Assembly (NCBI RefSeq): GCF_017592395.1
Contig: NZ_JAGFOU010000003.1
Location: 1 to 64,000 of the forward strand
From: Actinomyces bowdenii
GTDB taxonomy: Bacteria; Actinomycetota; Actinomycetes; Actinomycetales; Actinomycetaceae
Length of the DNA stretch: 64,000 nucleotides
Reading direction: 5' to 3'
The notes under the pieces were generated by a model that worked only from the letters and a program-made list of their open reading frames with translations, was not told the origin of the DNA and made no database searches. Of the stretch, positions 8,153-17,394 are shown piece by piece (position 1 is the first letter of the stretch; every line of letters begins with the position of its first letter). Both the position numbers and the translations under genes were made by a program.

Positions 8153-8222
8153 GCTGGGTCAGCCGCATCCCGCTCGGTCAGATCGGGCGTTCTGGGCCAG
8201 CATGCTGCGTGTGAGCCAGCGG
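8153..8222. repeat. 70-bp repeat, copy B
   Basis: This is the direct copy of 7001-7070, 93% identical by hand alignment, and it begins 18 bp after the stop of the AbiEi/DUF559-like gene. The two copies thus bracket exactly one gene. Copy B also lies about 110 bp upstream of clpP1. Confidence 0.9.
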
Positions 8223-8330
8223 ATGCCGGTTCGATAGGAACCTGCGCCGTGGGCGAAAAGGGCGGCAGCGCGGGCATGGTCGCCGTGGCCGGCGGGTTAG
8301 CGTTGGCGAGATCCATACGGAAGGACTGAC

Positions 8331-8960
8331 GTGAGCGAGCTCTACGCGCCCGCCGCCCCCCGAGCGGCAGACGGCAACGGTGCGGGCCTCGGCCTGACCG
8401 ACTCCATCTACAACCGCCTCCTCAAGGAGCGCATCGTCTGGCTCGGCTCCGAGGTGCGCGACGACAACGCCAATGCCATCTGCGCCCAGATGCTGCTGCT
8501 GGCCGCGGAGGACCCCGAGCGGGACATCTACCTCTACATCAACAGCCCCGGCGGCTCAGTGACCGCAGGCATGGCCATCTACGACACCATGCAGTACGTC
8601 CAGCCCGACGTCGTCACCGTGGCCACCGGACTGGCCGCCTCCATGGGGCAGTTCCTGCTCTCCGCGGGGGCCAAGGGCAAGCGCTACCTCACCCCCCACG
8701 CCCGGGTGCTCATGCACCAGCCCTCCGGCGGGGCCGGAGGCTCCGCCACGGACATCCGCATCAACGCCGACCTCATCATCAAGATGAAGCAGGAGCTGGC
8801 GGAGATCACCGCTGCCAACACCGGCCACACAGTGGAGCAGATCATCGCCGACTCCGACCGCGACCACTGGTTCTCCGCCCAGGAGGCCCTGGAGTACGGC
8901 TTCGTCGACCACATCGTGCGCTCCAGCCGGGAGATCGGCCAGCAGAACGGGGGGAACTGA
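8331..8960 (+). CDS. clpP1: ATP-dependent Clp protease proteolytic subunit 1
   Basis: This 209-residue serine peptidase forms the Clp proteolytic chamber with ClpP2 in actinobacteria. The catalytic triad is visible as S104 in [10 protein letters not shown]129 in [10 protein letters not shown] and D178 in DRDHWFSA. The substrate strand INSPGGSV is intact. The GTG at 8331 is preceded by GGAAGGA at good spacing. clpP2 begins 3 bp after the stop, so the two are cotranscribed and probably translationally coupled. In related organisms the active enzyme is a mixed ClpP1P2 tetradecamer. The paired genes here suggest the same. Confidence 0.96.
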   Translation: MSELYAPAAPRAADGNGAGLGLTDSIYNRLLKERIVWLGSEVRDDNANAICAQMLLLAAEDPERDIYLYINSPGGSVTAGMAIYDTMQYVQPDVVTVATGLAASMGQFLLSAGAKGKRYLTPHARVLMHQPSGGAGGSATDIRINADLIIKMKQELAEITAANTGHTVEQIIADSDRDHWFSAQEALEYGFVDHIVRSSREIGQQNGGN

Positions 8961-8963
8961 CCC

Positions 8964-9653
8964 ATGACCACCCGCCCCTACTTCGACGCTCTCGCGCGCC
9001 AGGCCGAGCGCAGCGCCCAGGTCACGGGCCTGCCCGTCTCCCGCTACGTGCTGCCCCAGTTCGAGGAGCGCACCGCCTACGGCTTCAAGCGCCAGGACCC
9101 CTACGCCAAGCTCTTCGAGGACCGCATCGTCTTCATGGGCGTCCAGGTCGACGACGCCAGCGCCGACGACATCATGGCCCAGCTGCTCGTCCTGGAGTCC
9201 CAGGATCCCGACGGGCTCATCACCATGTACATCAACAGCCCCGGCGGCTCCTTCACGGCCCTGACCGCGATCTACGACACCATGCAGTACATCAAGCCGC
9301 AGGTGCAGACCGTGTGCCTGGGGCAGGCGGCCTCGGCCGCCGCGGTCCTGCTGGCCGCGGGCAGCCCGGGCAAGCGCCTGGCACTGCCCAATGCGCGCGT
9401 GCTCATCCACCAGCCCGCCATGGAGGGCATGCACGGCCAGGCCTCGGACATCGAGATCCTCGCCGATGAGATCGACCGCATGCGCGCCTGGCTGGAGGAC
9501 ACCCTGGCCCTCCACACCGGCCGGGACCGCGAGCTCATCCACAAGGACCTGGAGCGCGACAAGATCCTCACCGCGCAGGCCGCCCTGGACTACGGCATCG
9601 TCGACCAGGTGCTCACCTCGCGCAAGGCCCCGGCCTCACCGCACTCCTCCTGA
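8964..9653 (+). CDS. clpP2: ATP-dependent Clp protease proteolytic subunit 2
   Basis: This is the second ClpP paralogue, 229 residues, with an N-terminal extension of about 20 residues compared with ClpP1. The triad is S124 in GQAASAAAVLL, H149 in RVLIHQPAM and D199 in ERDKILTA. The INSPGGSF strand is intact. The ATG at 8964 follows the clpP1 stop by 3 bp, with GGGGGAA as the ribosome-binding site inside the clpP1 end. A large hairpin at 9664-9729 separates it from clpX, so clpX is likely transcribed from its own promoter or by partial read-through. Confidence 0.96.
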   Translation: MTTRPYFDALARQAERSAQVTGLPVSRYVLPQFEERTAYGFKRQDPYAKLFEDRIVFMGVQVDDASADDIMAQLLVLESQDPDGLITMYINSPGGSFTALTAIYDTMQYIKPQVQTVCLGQAASAAAVLLAAGSPGKRLALPNARVLIHQPAMEGMHGQASDIEILADEIDRMRAWLEDTLALHTGRDRELIHKDLERDKILTAQAALDYGIVDQVLTSRKAPASPHSS

Positions 9654-9663
9654 GCGCGTGACG

Positions 9664-9729
9664 GCACGACCGGCGCCCGGCTCCGCGGCCGCCCCCAGGG
9701 CGCACCGCGGAGCCGGGCGCCGGTCGTGC
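9664..9729 (+). terminator. Perfect 25-bp hairpin between clpP2 and clpX
   Basis: The arms 9664-9688 and 9705-9729 are exact complements over 25 bp with a 16-nt loop, starting 11 bp after the clpP2 stop. No T-tract follows. It is probably a terminator or transcript-end stabiliser. A role in setting different amounts of clpP and clpX mRNA is possible. Confidence 0.75.
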
Positions 9730-9884
9730 GCGGCTGCGCCACAGGGGTGGCCCTGAGGTGAGGAACATGGCATATTGCGGACGGACACGCCGAGACGCCC
9801 AGGGCGCGCCGTCCCATCGCACCCGTAGGCTGAGGCCCGGGCCCCAGGGGCCTGGAGGTTACCCCGATCCGGAGGAGATGAAAC

Positions 9885-11183
9885 GTGGCACGCAGCGCTG
9901 AGAGCGTCGATCTGCTCAAGTGCTCCTTCTGCGGCAAGAGCCAGAAGCAGGTCAAGAAGCTCATCGCCGGGCCCGGGGTGTACATCTGCGATGAATGCAT
10001 CGAGCTGTGCAACGAGATCGTCGATGAGGAGCTCAGCGACTCCGGTGCGGGCGTCCCCCTGGAGCTGCCCAAGCCCCAGGAGATCTTCGACTTCCTCAAC
10101 CAGTACGTCATCGGCCAGGAGGCCGCCAAACGGGCCATGAGCGTGGCCGTGTACAACCACTACAAGCGGGTCCAGGTGCGCGAGCGCTCCGTGGCCGAGG
10201 GCGACGGCCTGGAGCTGGGCAAGTCCAACATCCTCCTGCTGGGCCCCACCGGCACCGGCAAGACCCACCTGGCGCGCACCCTGGCCCGGCTCCTGGACGT
10301 CCCCTTCGCCATCGTCGACGCCACCGCCCTGACCGAGGCCGGGTATGTGGGCGAGGACGTGGAGAACATCCTGCTCAAGCTCATCCAGGCCGCCGACGGC
10401 GATGTCAAGCGGGCCGAGAAGGGCATCATCTACATCGACGAGATCGACAAGATCGGGCGCAAGGCGGAGAACCCCTCCATCACCCGCGATGTCTCGGGCG
10501 AGGGCGTCCAGCAGGCGCTGCTGAAGATCATCGAGGGCACCACGGCCTCCGTGCCCCCCGGCGGCGGGCGCAAGCACCCCCACCAGGACTTCCTGGAGAT
10601 CGACACCACCAACGTCCTGTTCATCGCCGCCGGCGCCTTCGCCGGCATCGAGGACATCGTGCGCCAGCGCCAGCGCAAGGAGTCCGGCTCCCAGTTCGTG
10701 GGCTTCGGCGCGGACCTGTCGGCCTCGCGGGATGAGGACGTGTTCTCCTCCCCGGTCCGCCCCGAGGACCTTCACAAGTTCGGCCTCATCCCGGAGTTCA
10801 TCGGCCGCCTGCCCGTCATCGCCACCGTGCAGAACCTGGGCGTCCCCGAGCTCGTGCGCGTGATGACCGAGCCCAAGAACGCCCTGGTCTCCCAGTACCA
10901 GTACCTCTTCAGCCTCGACGGCGTCGAGCTGGAGCTGACCGAGGAGGCCATCGAGGCCGTCGCCTCCCTGGCCCTGGAGCGCCAGACCGGGGCACGGGGC
11001 CTGACCTCCATCGTCGAGGAGGTCCTGGGCCAGGCGATGTTCGAAGTGCCCTCCATGCCCGAGGTGGGGCGCGTGGTGGTCGACGCCGACGCGGTGCGCG
11101 GTGAGGGCAGCCCCCGCTATGAGGCGGGATCGGGAACCCTGAGAGCCGCCTCGAAGGCGGGGGAGAGGACGCGTACTGCATGA
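9885..11183 (+). CDS. clpX: ClpX, AAA+ unfoldase of the Clp protease
   Basis: ClpX recognises, unfolds and feeds substrates to ClpP. The protein has 432 residues. The N-terminal zinc-binding domain has C13, C16, C35 and C38. The AAA+ module follows with Walker A GPTGTGKT at 120-127, the pore loop GYVG at 153-156, Walker B IIYIDEID at 181-188, and the RKH loop ([11 protein letters not shown]). The C-terminal small domain contains RQTGARGL, the sensor-2 region. The GTG at 9885 is preceded by GGAGGAG. The last four bases overlap the start of the chorismate mutase gene, implying coupled translation. Confidence 0.97.
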   Translation: MARSAESVDLLKCSFCGKSQKQVKKLIAGPGVYICDECIELCNEIVDEELSDSGAGVPLELPKPQEIFDFLNQYVIGQEAAKRAMSVAVYNHYKRVQVRERSVAEGDGLELGKSNILLLGPTGTGKTHLARTLARLLDVPFAIVDATALTEAGYVGEDVENILLKLIQAADGDVKRAEKGIIYIDEIDKIGRKAENPSITRDVSGEGVQQALLKIIEGTTASVPPGGGRKHPHQDFLEIDTTNVLFIAAGAFAGIEDIVRQRQRKESGSQFVGFGADLSASRDEDVFSSPVRPEDLHKFGLIPEFIGRLPVIATVQNLGVPELVRVMTEPKNALVSQYQYLFSLDGVELELTEEAIEAVASLALERQTGARGLTSIVEEVLGQAMFEVPSMPEVGRVVVDADAVRGEGSPRYEAGSGTLRAASKAGERTRTA

Positions 11184-11548
11184 GCGACCAGAGGAGCGCG
11201 GGCCACGGCTGGGACAACGTGCCCGTCGTCGGCGGGTCGGCGACCGTCCGCGAGGTGCCCCCGCAACTGGCCCGCTACCGCTCCACCATCGACAACCTCG
11301 ACGCCGCTCTGGTGCATCTGCTGGCCGAGCGCTTCCGCTGCACCCAGCAGGTCGGCCATCTCAAGGCCGAGCTGGACCTGCCTCCGGCCGACCCTGAGCG
11401 GGAGGCCCGCCAGATCGCCCGCCTGCGGGCCCTGGCCCACGAGTCGGGCCTGGACCCGGTCTTCGCCGAGAAGTTCTTCTCCTTCATCGTCGCCGAGGTC
11501 ATCCACCACCACGAGCAGATCCGCATCGGGGGCGGGCAGGCGCGCTGA
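11180..11548 (+). CDS. Chorismate mutase, AroQ class
   Basis: This monofunctional helical chorismate mutase has 122 residues and converts chorismate to prephenate for Phe/Tyr synthesis. The AroQ signature is seen in [20 protein letters not shown] (the conserved R-x2-ID-x2-D helix), followed by [10 protein letters not shown] with the catalytic K, and [16 protein letters not shown]. An N-terminal extension of about 30 residues precedes the core. ATG 11180 overlaps the clpX stop by 4 bp. There is no signal peptide, so it is cytoplasmic, unlike secreted mycobacterial MtCM. Its pairing with clpX appears to be only transcriptional. Confidence 0.88.
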   Translation: MSDQRSAGHGWDNVPVVGGSATVREVPPQLARYRSTIDNLDAALVHLLAERFRCTQQVGHLKAELDLPPADPEREARQIARLRALAHESGLDPVFAEKFFSFIVAEVIHHHEQIRIGGGQAR

Positions 11549-11555
11549 GAGCGCC

Positions 11556-11593
11556 GGTGGGCCGCCCCCACCGGCCGGTGTCGGCGGCCCACC
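11556..11593. terminator. Bidirectional hairpin between convergent genes
   Basis: An 11-bp perfect stem (GGTGGGCCGCC with GGCGGCCCACC) fills the 49-bp gap between the chorismate mutase gene and the convergent acyl-CoA synthetase gene, so it can serve both strands. Confidence 0.65.
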
Positions 11594-11597
11594 AGCC

Positions 11598-13487
11598 TCA
11601 GGCCCGCCTCCCGCGGTCGGGCAGGCGCGTGTAGAGCTCGTCGATCTCCTCGGCGAACCGGGTGAGCGCCTCATCCCGCTTGACCTTGAGCGAGGGCGTG
11701 AGCAGGCCGTTGGCCACCGTGAAATCGGTGGGCAGGATGGTGAAGGTGCGGATCGACTCCGCCCGCGAGACCGACTCGTTGGTGCGGGCCACCGCCCGCT
11801 CCAGGGCCGCGCGCACCCTCGGATCCCGGGTGGCATCGACGACGTCCATCTCCGCCAGCCCATGGGAGCTCAGCCACAGGGGCAGCATCTCGGCATCCAG
11901 GGTCAGCAGTGCCCCCACGCAGGGCCGGTTGTCCCCCACGACGAGCACCTGGCTGACCAGCGGGTGGCCCCGCAGCCGGTCCTCCAGGGGGGCCGGGGCC
12001 ACATTCTTGCCATTGGCGGTGACGATGATCTCCTTCTTGCGGCCCGTGATCCGCAGGAAGCCGCCGGCCTCGAACGATCCCAGATCCCCGGTGCGCAGCC
12101 ACCCGTCCTCGGTGAAGGCGGCCCGGGTCTCCTCAGGCGCCTGGTGGTATCCGCTGAAGGTGCCGATGCCCTTGACCAGGACCTCGCCGTCATCGGCCAG
12201 GCGCACCGAGCACCCCGGCAGGGGCAGGCCGACAGTGCCGATGCGGGTGGCGCCGGGCAGGTTGACGGTGCACGGGCCCATCGTCTCTGTCAGGCCGTAG
12301 CCCTCCAGGACGCTGACCCCCGCCCCCCGGTAGAAGTGCCCCAGGCGCTCGCCCAGGGGCCCGCCGCCGGAGATGACGTAGGAGACCCGCCCGCCCAGGA
12401 TCGCGCGCAGCCTGCTGAAGACCAGGCGGTCGAAGGCCGCGCGCTGGGCACGCAGGCCCCGCGAGGGGCCCTCGGGGGTGTCCAGGGCGCGGGAGTAGGC
12501 GATGGCCGTCTTGGCGGCCATGCGGAAGGCCTTCTGCCGCGTGCCGGTGGCCCGGGCATCGGCGGCGTTGTAGATCTTCTCGAAGACGCGGGGCACGGCC
12601 AGGACCGCGGTGGGGCGGAAGGACTCCAGGTCGGTCACCAGGTTCCGCACATCGGGCACATGCCCCAGCACCCCGGAGGCGGAGCACACGATCGCGATCT
12701 CGATGAAGCGCCCCAGCACATGGGCCAGGGGCAGGAAGAGCAGGATGCGCACCTCCGGCGCCTTGAGGACCTCGGGGACGTGCTCGCACACATTGACGCA
12801 CAGCTGGACCAGATTGCCGTGGCTGAGCTCGGCCCCCTTGGGGCGGCCGGTGGTGCCCGAGGTGTAGACGATCGTGGCGGTCGTCGAGGAGGTCAGGGCC
12901 GCCGTGCGGCGGTCCAGCTCGGCGGGGTCGACACCCTTGCCGGCCTTGGTCAGCTCCAGGACCGCCTCGCGCTCCAGGCACAGCACCTGGAGGTCGGCGA
13001 GCTCGGGGTCACTCAGGCGCAGGGAGTCCACCATGGTCTCCATGGCCTCGTTCTCCACCAGTACCAGGCGCACGGACGAGTTGGTGAGGATCCAGTGGGC
13101 CTGGTCGGCGGAGGAGGTCTCGTAGATGGGGACGACGACGAGCCCCGCCTCCCAGGCGGCGAAGTCCATGAGGGTCCACTCATAGGAGGTGTGGGCCATG
13201 ATGCCCACGGCCTGGCCGGCCTGGAGCCCCTTGGCCACCAGGCCCGCGGCGACCTCGCGGACCTGGGCGCGGAAGGCCCGGGCGCTGACCTCGCGCCAGC
13301 TGCGCCCCAGGGAGGCCTTGCGGGCCATGAGGACCCCGTCGGGGTTGCTGCGCTCGCGCTCTGCCAGCGCCCAGGGGGCGGTCATGCCCGAGTGGACGGG
13401 CAGGGCCAGGCGGGTGGAGAACTCCCGGGCCTGCGTGGACTGGGCGGTGCCGGGCTCGGAGGGCCGGGGGGAGGTGCGGTCGGGCAT
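11598..13487 (-). CDS. Long-chain acyl-CoA synthetase (FadD15-like), copy 1
   Basis: This AMP-forming fatty acid:CoA ligase activates fatty acids in two steps via an acyl-adenylate. The 629-residue protein has the A3 motif TIVYTSGTTGRPKG, the long-chain ligase region LAHVLGRFIE, the adenylation motif GYGLTETMGPC, DGWLRTGDLG, and the C-terminal hinge ITGRKKEIIVTANGKNVAP with the catalytic lysine in the last segment (LTPSLKVKR). ATG 13487 is chosen because the longer frame upstream is Arg/Pro-rich and unlike the family. It is tandem with a paralogue at 13692-15587 on the same strand. The intergenic 13488-13691 shows no other gene. Confidence 0.92.
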   Translation of the reverse strand: MPDRTSPRPSEPGTAQSTQAREFSTRLALPVHSGMTAPWALAERERSNPDGVLMARKASLGRSWREVSARAFRAQVREVAAGLVAKGLQAGQAVGIMAHTSYEWTLMDFAAWEAGLVVVPIYETSSADQAHWILTNSSVRLVLVENEAMETMVDSLRLSDPELADLQVLCLEREAVLELTKAGKGVDPAELDRRTAALTSSTTATIVYTSGTTGRPKGAELSHGNLVQLCVNVCEHVPEVLKAPEVRILLFLPLAHVLGRFIEIAIVCSASGVLGHVPDVRNLVTDLESFRPTAVLAVPRVFEKIYNAADARATGTRQKAFRMAAKTAIAYSRALDTPEGPSRGLRAQRAAFDRLVFSRLRAILGGRVSYVISGGGPLGERLGHFYRGAGVSVLEGYGLTETMGPCTVNLPGATRIGTVGLPLPGCSVRLADDGEVLVKGIGTFSGYHQAPEETRAAFTEDGWLRTGDLGSFEAGGFLRITGRKKEIIVTANGKNVAPAPLEDRLRGHPLVSQVLVVGDNRPCVGALLTLDAEMLPLWLSSHGLAEMDVVDATRDPRVRAALERAVARTNESVSRAESIRTFTILPTDFTVANGLLTPSLKVKRDEALTRFAEEIDELYTRLPDRGRRA

Positions 13488-13691
13488 GGGGCAAGTATGC
13501 CGCCTCCTGCGGCGCGTCATGGAGGTGCGCTGACGGCGTCCGGTGGGTGGAGCCGCGGGCGCGCGTGCGCTCCGCGGTGCAGGGCGGTTCCTGTGGGGCC
13601 CGGCGATCAGGTCGCGTCCGCACCAGTGCCGCAGGCCGCGCACCCACTGCCCCGGCGCTTCCTCCTGGAAGGGGAGGGCCGGGGCCGGAGG

Positions 13692-15587
13692 TCAGGAGTC
13701 GACGGGGCCCTTCCTGGAGCCGCTGTAGATCTCGGCGATCGTCTGGGCGTGGGCCCGCATGACCTCGGCCCGCTTGACCTTGAGGGATGGGGTGAGCAGG
13801 CCGTTGGCCTCGGTGAAGTCGGTGGTCAGCACCCGGTAGGAGCGGATGGACTCGGCGCGGGAGACGGCGCGGTTGGTGCGCGCCACCGCCCGGTCCAGGG
13901 CCGCCAGCACCTGGGGGTGGGTGGAGGCCTCGACCACCCCCATCTCGGGCAGCCCGTGGTTGCGCAGCCACTGGGGCAGCATCTCGCGGTCCAGTGTGAT
14001 GAGGGCGGAGATGAAGGGCTCGCCGTCGCCCAGGACGACGACCTGGCTGACCAGCGGGTGGCCGCGCAGGCGGTCCTCCAGGATGCTGGGCGCCACGTTC
14101 TTGCCGCCGGCGGTGATGATGAGCTCCTTCTTGCGCCCGGTGATGCTCACATAGCCGTCGGCGTCCAGGGAGCCGATGTCGCCGGTGCGGAACCACCCGT
14201 CGGGGGTGAAGGCCTCGGCATTGGCCTGGGGGTTGTTGTGGTAGCCGGAGAAGACGCCCAGGCCGCGGACCTGGATCTCGCCGTCCTGACCGATGCGGAT
14301 CTCATTGCCGCACACGGGCGGGCCCACGGTGCCGATCTTGTTGAGCCAGTCGGGGTTGACCGAGACCGGGCCGATGGTCTCGGTCAGGCCGTAGCCCTCC
14401 AGGATCATCAGGCCCATGCCGCGGTAGAAGTGCCCCAGGCGCATGCCCAGGGGGCCGCCGCCGGAGATGATGCAGCGCGCGTGGGGGCCCAGCAGCGCAC
14501 GGATCTTGCGGAAGACGAGGCGGTCGGCGACGCGGTGGGCGCTGCGCAGGGAGCGCGAGGGGCCCTCGGGGGTGTCCAGCGCCCGGGAGTACTCGATGCC
14601 CACCTTCGCGGCCCAGCGGAAGAGCTTGAGCCGGGCGCCGCTGCCGGCCTTGGCGTCGGCGGCGTTGTAGATCTTCTCCAGCACCCGGGGGACGGCCAGC
14701 ACATAGGTGGGGCCGAAGGAGTCGAGGTCGGCCAGGAGCGACTTGACGTCCGGGGTGTGCCCCAGGACCCCGTCCCCGGCCAGGGAGAGCAGCTGGAGGC
14801 AGCGCGCGTAGACGTGGGCCAGGGGCAGGAAGAGCAGCAGGCGCACGTGGGGGCCCTCCAGGACCCCGGGCAGGTAGCGCACCCCGTGGTAGGGGATGCC
14901 CACCGCGTTGCGGTGGGTGAGCTCCACGCCCTTGGGGCGCCCGGTGGTCCCGGAGGTGTAGATGATCGAGTACAGGTCATCGACGTGCAGCGCCTCGGTG
15001 CGCTCCTCGACCTGGGCCGCGGTGATGTCGCGGCCGGCCTCGATGAGCACGGTGATGGCGTCGGAGTCCAGCGCCAGGGCATCGACCTCCTGGCCCGCGC
15101 GCTGCGCGGCGCTGCGCACGAGCTCGGCCAGGGCCCCGGTCTCGGTGATGACCATGCGCACCTGCGCATCGGTGAGGATCCACTCGATCTGCTCGGCCGA
15201 GCTGGTCTCGTAGATGGGCACCGAGACCAGGCCGGCGCGGGCCACGGCCATGTCCAGCAGGAACCAGTCGTAGGAGGTATGGGCCATGATGCCCACGGTG
15301 TCGCCCGCCTGGAGGCCGCGCCCGATGAGGCCCGCGGCCACGCGCACCACCTCCTGGCCGAAGCTGCGCGCCGAGACCTCCTGCCAGGCGCCGGTCACGG
15401 CCGACTTGCGCGCCACCAGGGGCGCCTCGCCGCTGCGGGCGATGCGCTGGGCCAGCATCCAGGGCACGGTCCAGTGCGCCTCGGGGGCGAAGGGGATCTC
15501 AGTGGCCGAGACCCCGTCGACGACGGCGGCCGGGTACAGGGACGGCCTCGCGGTGGCCTCGGGGGTGGCGTCGGTGCGGGTGCTCAC
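13692..15587 (-). CDS. Long-chain acyl-CoA synthetase (FadD15-like), copy 2
   Basis: This is a 631-residue paralogue of the downstream gene, with the same motif order: SIIYTSGTTGRPKG, LAHVYARCLQ, GYGLTETIGP, DGWFRTGDIG, ITGRKKELIITAGGKNVAP and LTPSLKVKR. The two proteins remain close through the adenylation core but differ in the N-terminal 60 residues and in the fatty-acid binding region, so different chain preferences are likely. Translation starts at GTG 15587. The pair probably arose by duplication. There is no adjacent beta-oxidation gene, which leans towards phospholipid or exogenous fatty acid incorporation. That last point is inference. Confidence 0.92.
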   Translation of the reverse strand: MSTRTDATPEATARPSLYPAAVVDGVSATEIPFAPEAHWTVPWMLAQRIARSGEAPLVARKSAVTGAWQEVSARSFGQEVVRVAAGLIGRGLQAGDTVGIMAHTSYDWFLLDMAVARAGLVSVPIYETSSAEQIEWILTDAQVRMVITETGALAELVRSAAQRAGQEVDALALDSDAITVLIEAGRDITAAQVEERTEALHVDDLYSIIYTSGTTGRPKGVELTHRNAVGIPYHGVRYLPGVLEGPHVRLLLFLPLAHVYARCLQLLSLAGDGVLGHTPDVKSLLADLDSFGPTYVLAVPRVLEKIYNAADAKAGSGARLKLFRWAAKVGIEYSRALDTPEGPSRSLRSAHRVADRLVFRKIRALLGPHARCIISGGGPLGMRLGHFYRGMGLMILEGYGLTETIGPVSVNPDWLNKIGTVGPPVCGNEIRIGQDGEIQVRGLGVFSGYHNNPQANAEAFTPDGWFRTGDIGSLDADGYVSITGRKKELIITAGGKNVAPSILEDRLRGHPLVSQVVVLGDGEPFISALITLDREMLPQWLRNHGLPEMGVVEASTHPQVLAALDRAVARTNRAVSRAESIRSYRVLTTDFTEANGLLTPSLKVKRAEVMRAHAQTIAEIYSGSRKGPVDS

Positions 15588-15822
15588 CCGGTCATTCTTG
15601 CAGGGGAGGGCGGGCGGTCAGGCTGCCCCGGGGACACAGAAGCGCGGCAATGGTGTGAAGGATTTCACGTCAGTGCTCCCGGGTGGTGGGCCCCGTGCGG
15701 GGAGGCGCCGGGGGCGTGGCGGGCGGACGGCGGATGGGAGGGCCGGTCGGGGGCGATCGGCCCTGGGCCCGGACCGGGGGCGGGGGCCCTCGTCGGTGGC
15801 CGGCAGTGGACAGCGTGTGGAA

Positions 15823-15884
15823 TTGACCATGCCATCACTCCGCGGTAACGTGTTGTCCGACACACAGTCGACGCGCGTCGACTG
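15823..15884 (+). promoter_or_regulatory. Promoter with 20-bp palindromic operator for the alpha-glucoside operon
   Basis: A promoter reads TTGACC (15823-15828), a 17-bp spacer, then TAACGT (15846-15851). Seven to twenty bases past the expected start point lies CAGTCGACGCGCGTCGACTG (15865-15884), a perfect 20-bp palindrome. A palindrome here would block transcription when bound, and the LacI-family gene at 21340 is the natural candidate repressor. The binding itself is inferred. Confidence 0.6.
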
Positions 15885-15939
15885 GGGACGGGGCGGCGGT
15901 CTGCTGTTCCCGCCCGCGGGAGTTTCAAGGAGGAAACAC

Positions 15940-17229
15940 ATGGCTCACCTTCCCCGTCGCCGGTTCATGCAGGGCTCGACCCTGGCGATCGCCCTGGCCT
16001 GCGCGGCCGCCTGCTCCAAGGAGAGCTCCGGCTCCTCCGGCGGTCCCGTCGCCTTCGAGGGGACCGGCCCCATCACCTGGGTGCAGGGCAAGGACAACTC
16101 CGGGGGCAAGGTCCAGGAGCGCATCGATGAGTGGAACAAGCTCTACCCCGATGAGGAGGTCACGCTCATCGAGCTGTCGGCCGAGGCCGACCAGCAGCGC
16201 AGCGAGTTCATCAACAACGCCCAGACCGGCTCCAGCACCTACGACGTCATCTCCGTGGACAACATCTGGGTCTCGGAGTTCGCCGCCAACCAGTGGATCG
16301 TCGAGTTGCCGGCCGATGAGCTGAAGAACGACGACATCATCCAGGCGGTGTGGGACACGGGGGTGTACCGCGAGAAGTTCTACGCCATGCCCTTCGCCAC
16401 CGACGCCCCCATCATGTTCTACCGCAAGGACCTGCTGGAGCAGGCCGGCGCGAAGGTCCCCACCACCTGGGATGAGGTCAAGGCCGCCGTCGACGCCGTG
16501 CGCAAGTTGGAGGGCTACGAGTCCATCGGCGGCTTCGGCGGGCAGTGGGCCAAGTACGAGGGCCTGACCTGCAACATCTCGGAGTTCATCCACACCGCGG
16601 GCGGGGCCTTCTACGACGAGCAGGGCAAGCTCCTGCTCAACTCCCCCGAGAGCATCGCCGGGATGAACAACGCCGTCAACGGCTTCAAGGACGGCTACAT
16701 CCCCAAGGAGGCCCTGGAGTGGAAGGAGGAGGACGGGCGCAACGCCTTCGAGTCGGGCAAGGTCCTCTTCTACCGCCAGTGGCCCTACCAGTACGCCAAC
16801 AACCTGGAGAACCTGGGGACGGACAAGTTCGGCGTCGCCGCCCTGCCCAGCATCGACGGCAAGGACTTCGTGCCCACCCTGGGCGGACACAACTGCGGCA
16901 TCACCGCCAACTGCAAGAACAAGGCCACCGCCCTGAAGTTCGTCAAGTGGTTCACCAATGAGGAGTCCGAGCGCTACGCCCTGGACACCCAGACCCTGGC
17001 CCCCATCCTCGGCTCCCTGTACGAGGACGCCGAGATGCTCGAGAAGTTCCCCTACCTGCCGATCCTCAAGGAATCCCTGGACAAGGCCAAGGGCCGCCCC
17101 CACGCCGTGCAGTACGGGGATGTCACCGCGGGCATCCAGGACGCCACCTACCCGGCGATCAAGGGGGAGACCACCGCCGAGGATGCCATCAAGGCCATGG
17201 AGACCACTCTCCAGGGCATCGAGAGCTGA
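15940..17229 (+). CDS. Sugar ABC transporter substrate-binding lipoprotein
   Basis: This 429-residue family 1 extracellular solute-binding protein probably binds maltose-type or alpha-glucosidic oligosaccharides. The N-terminus MAHLPRRRFMQG has a twin-arginine-like start, then a hydrophobic stretch ending ACAAACSK, a lipobox-like site that would leave a lipidated Cys. The mature region shows typical features: YDVISVDNIWVSEFAANQW, the hinge YAMPFATDAPIMFYRKDLL, and GVAALPSIDGK. The ATG at 15940 follows AAGGAGGAAACAC, a strong ribosome-binding site, which decides the start. It heads an operon with two permeases. No ATPase gene is present, so a shared MsiK-type ATPase encoded elsewhere is probable. 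Confidence 0.92.
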   Translation: MAHLPRRRFMQGSTLAIALACAAACSKESSGSSGGPVAFEGTGPITWVQGKDNSGGKVQERIDEWNKLYPDEEVTLIELSAEADQQRSEFINNAQTGSSTYDVISVDNIWVSEFAANQWIVELPADELKNDDIIQAVWDTGVYREKFYAMPFATDAPIMFYRKDLLEQAGAKVPTTWDEVKAAVDAVRKLEGYESIGGFGGQWAKYEGLTCNISEFIHTAGGAFYDEQGKLLLNSPESIAGMNNAVNGFKDGYIPKEALEWKEEDGRNAFESGKVLFYRQWPYQYANNLENLGTDKFGVAALPSIDGKDFVPTLGGHNCGITANCKNKATALKFVKWFTNEESERYALDTQTLAPILGSLYEDAEMLEKFPYLPILKESLDKAKGRPHAVQYGDVTAGIQDATYPAIKGETTAEDAIKAMETTLQGIES

Positions 17230-17394
17230 TCTCGAGCCGAGCTGTCAGCAGACCCAGATAGTGCGGGGCGGCAGGCCCGCGCCCACCACGCGCACGCCGC
17301 TGGTGCTGGTCAGAGCACCGGCACCAGCGGCCTGCGGGGGCGCCAGGACGCCGCCCCGGCCCGCGCAAGCGGGGACGGCACGCGAAGGACACCC

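Noticed and set aside
11862-15848. A 1328-codon open frame on the plus strand opposite the acyl-CoA synthetases
   Set aside because: It is an antisense shadow with low complexity. The minus strand has clear ligase motifs.
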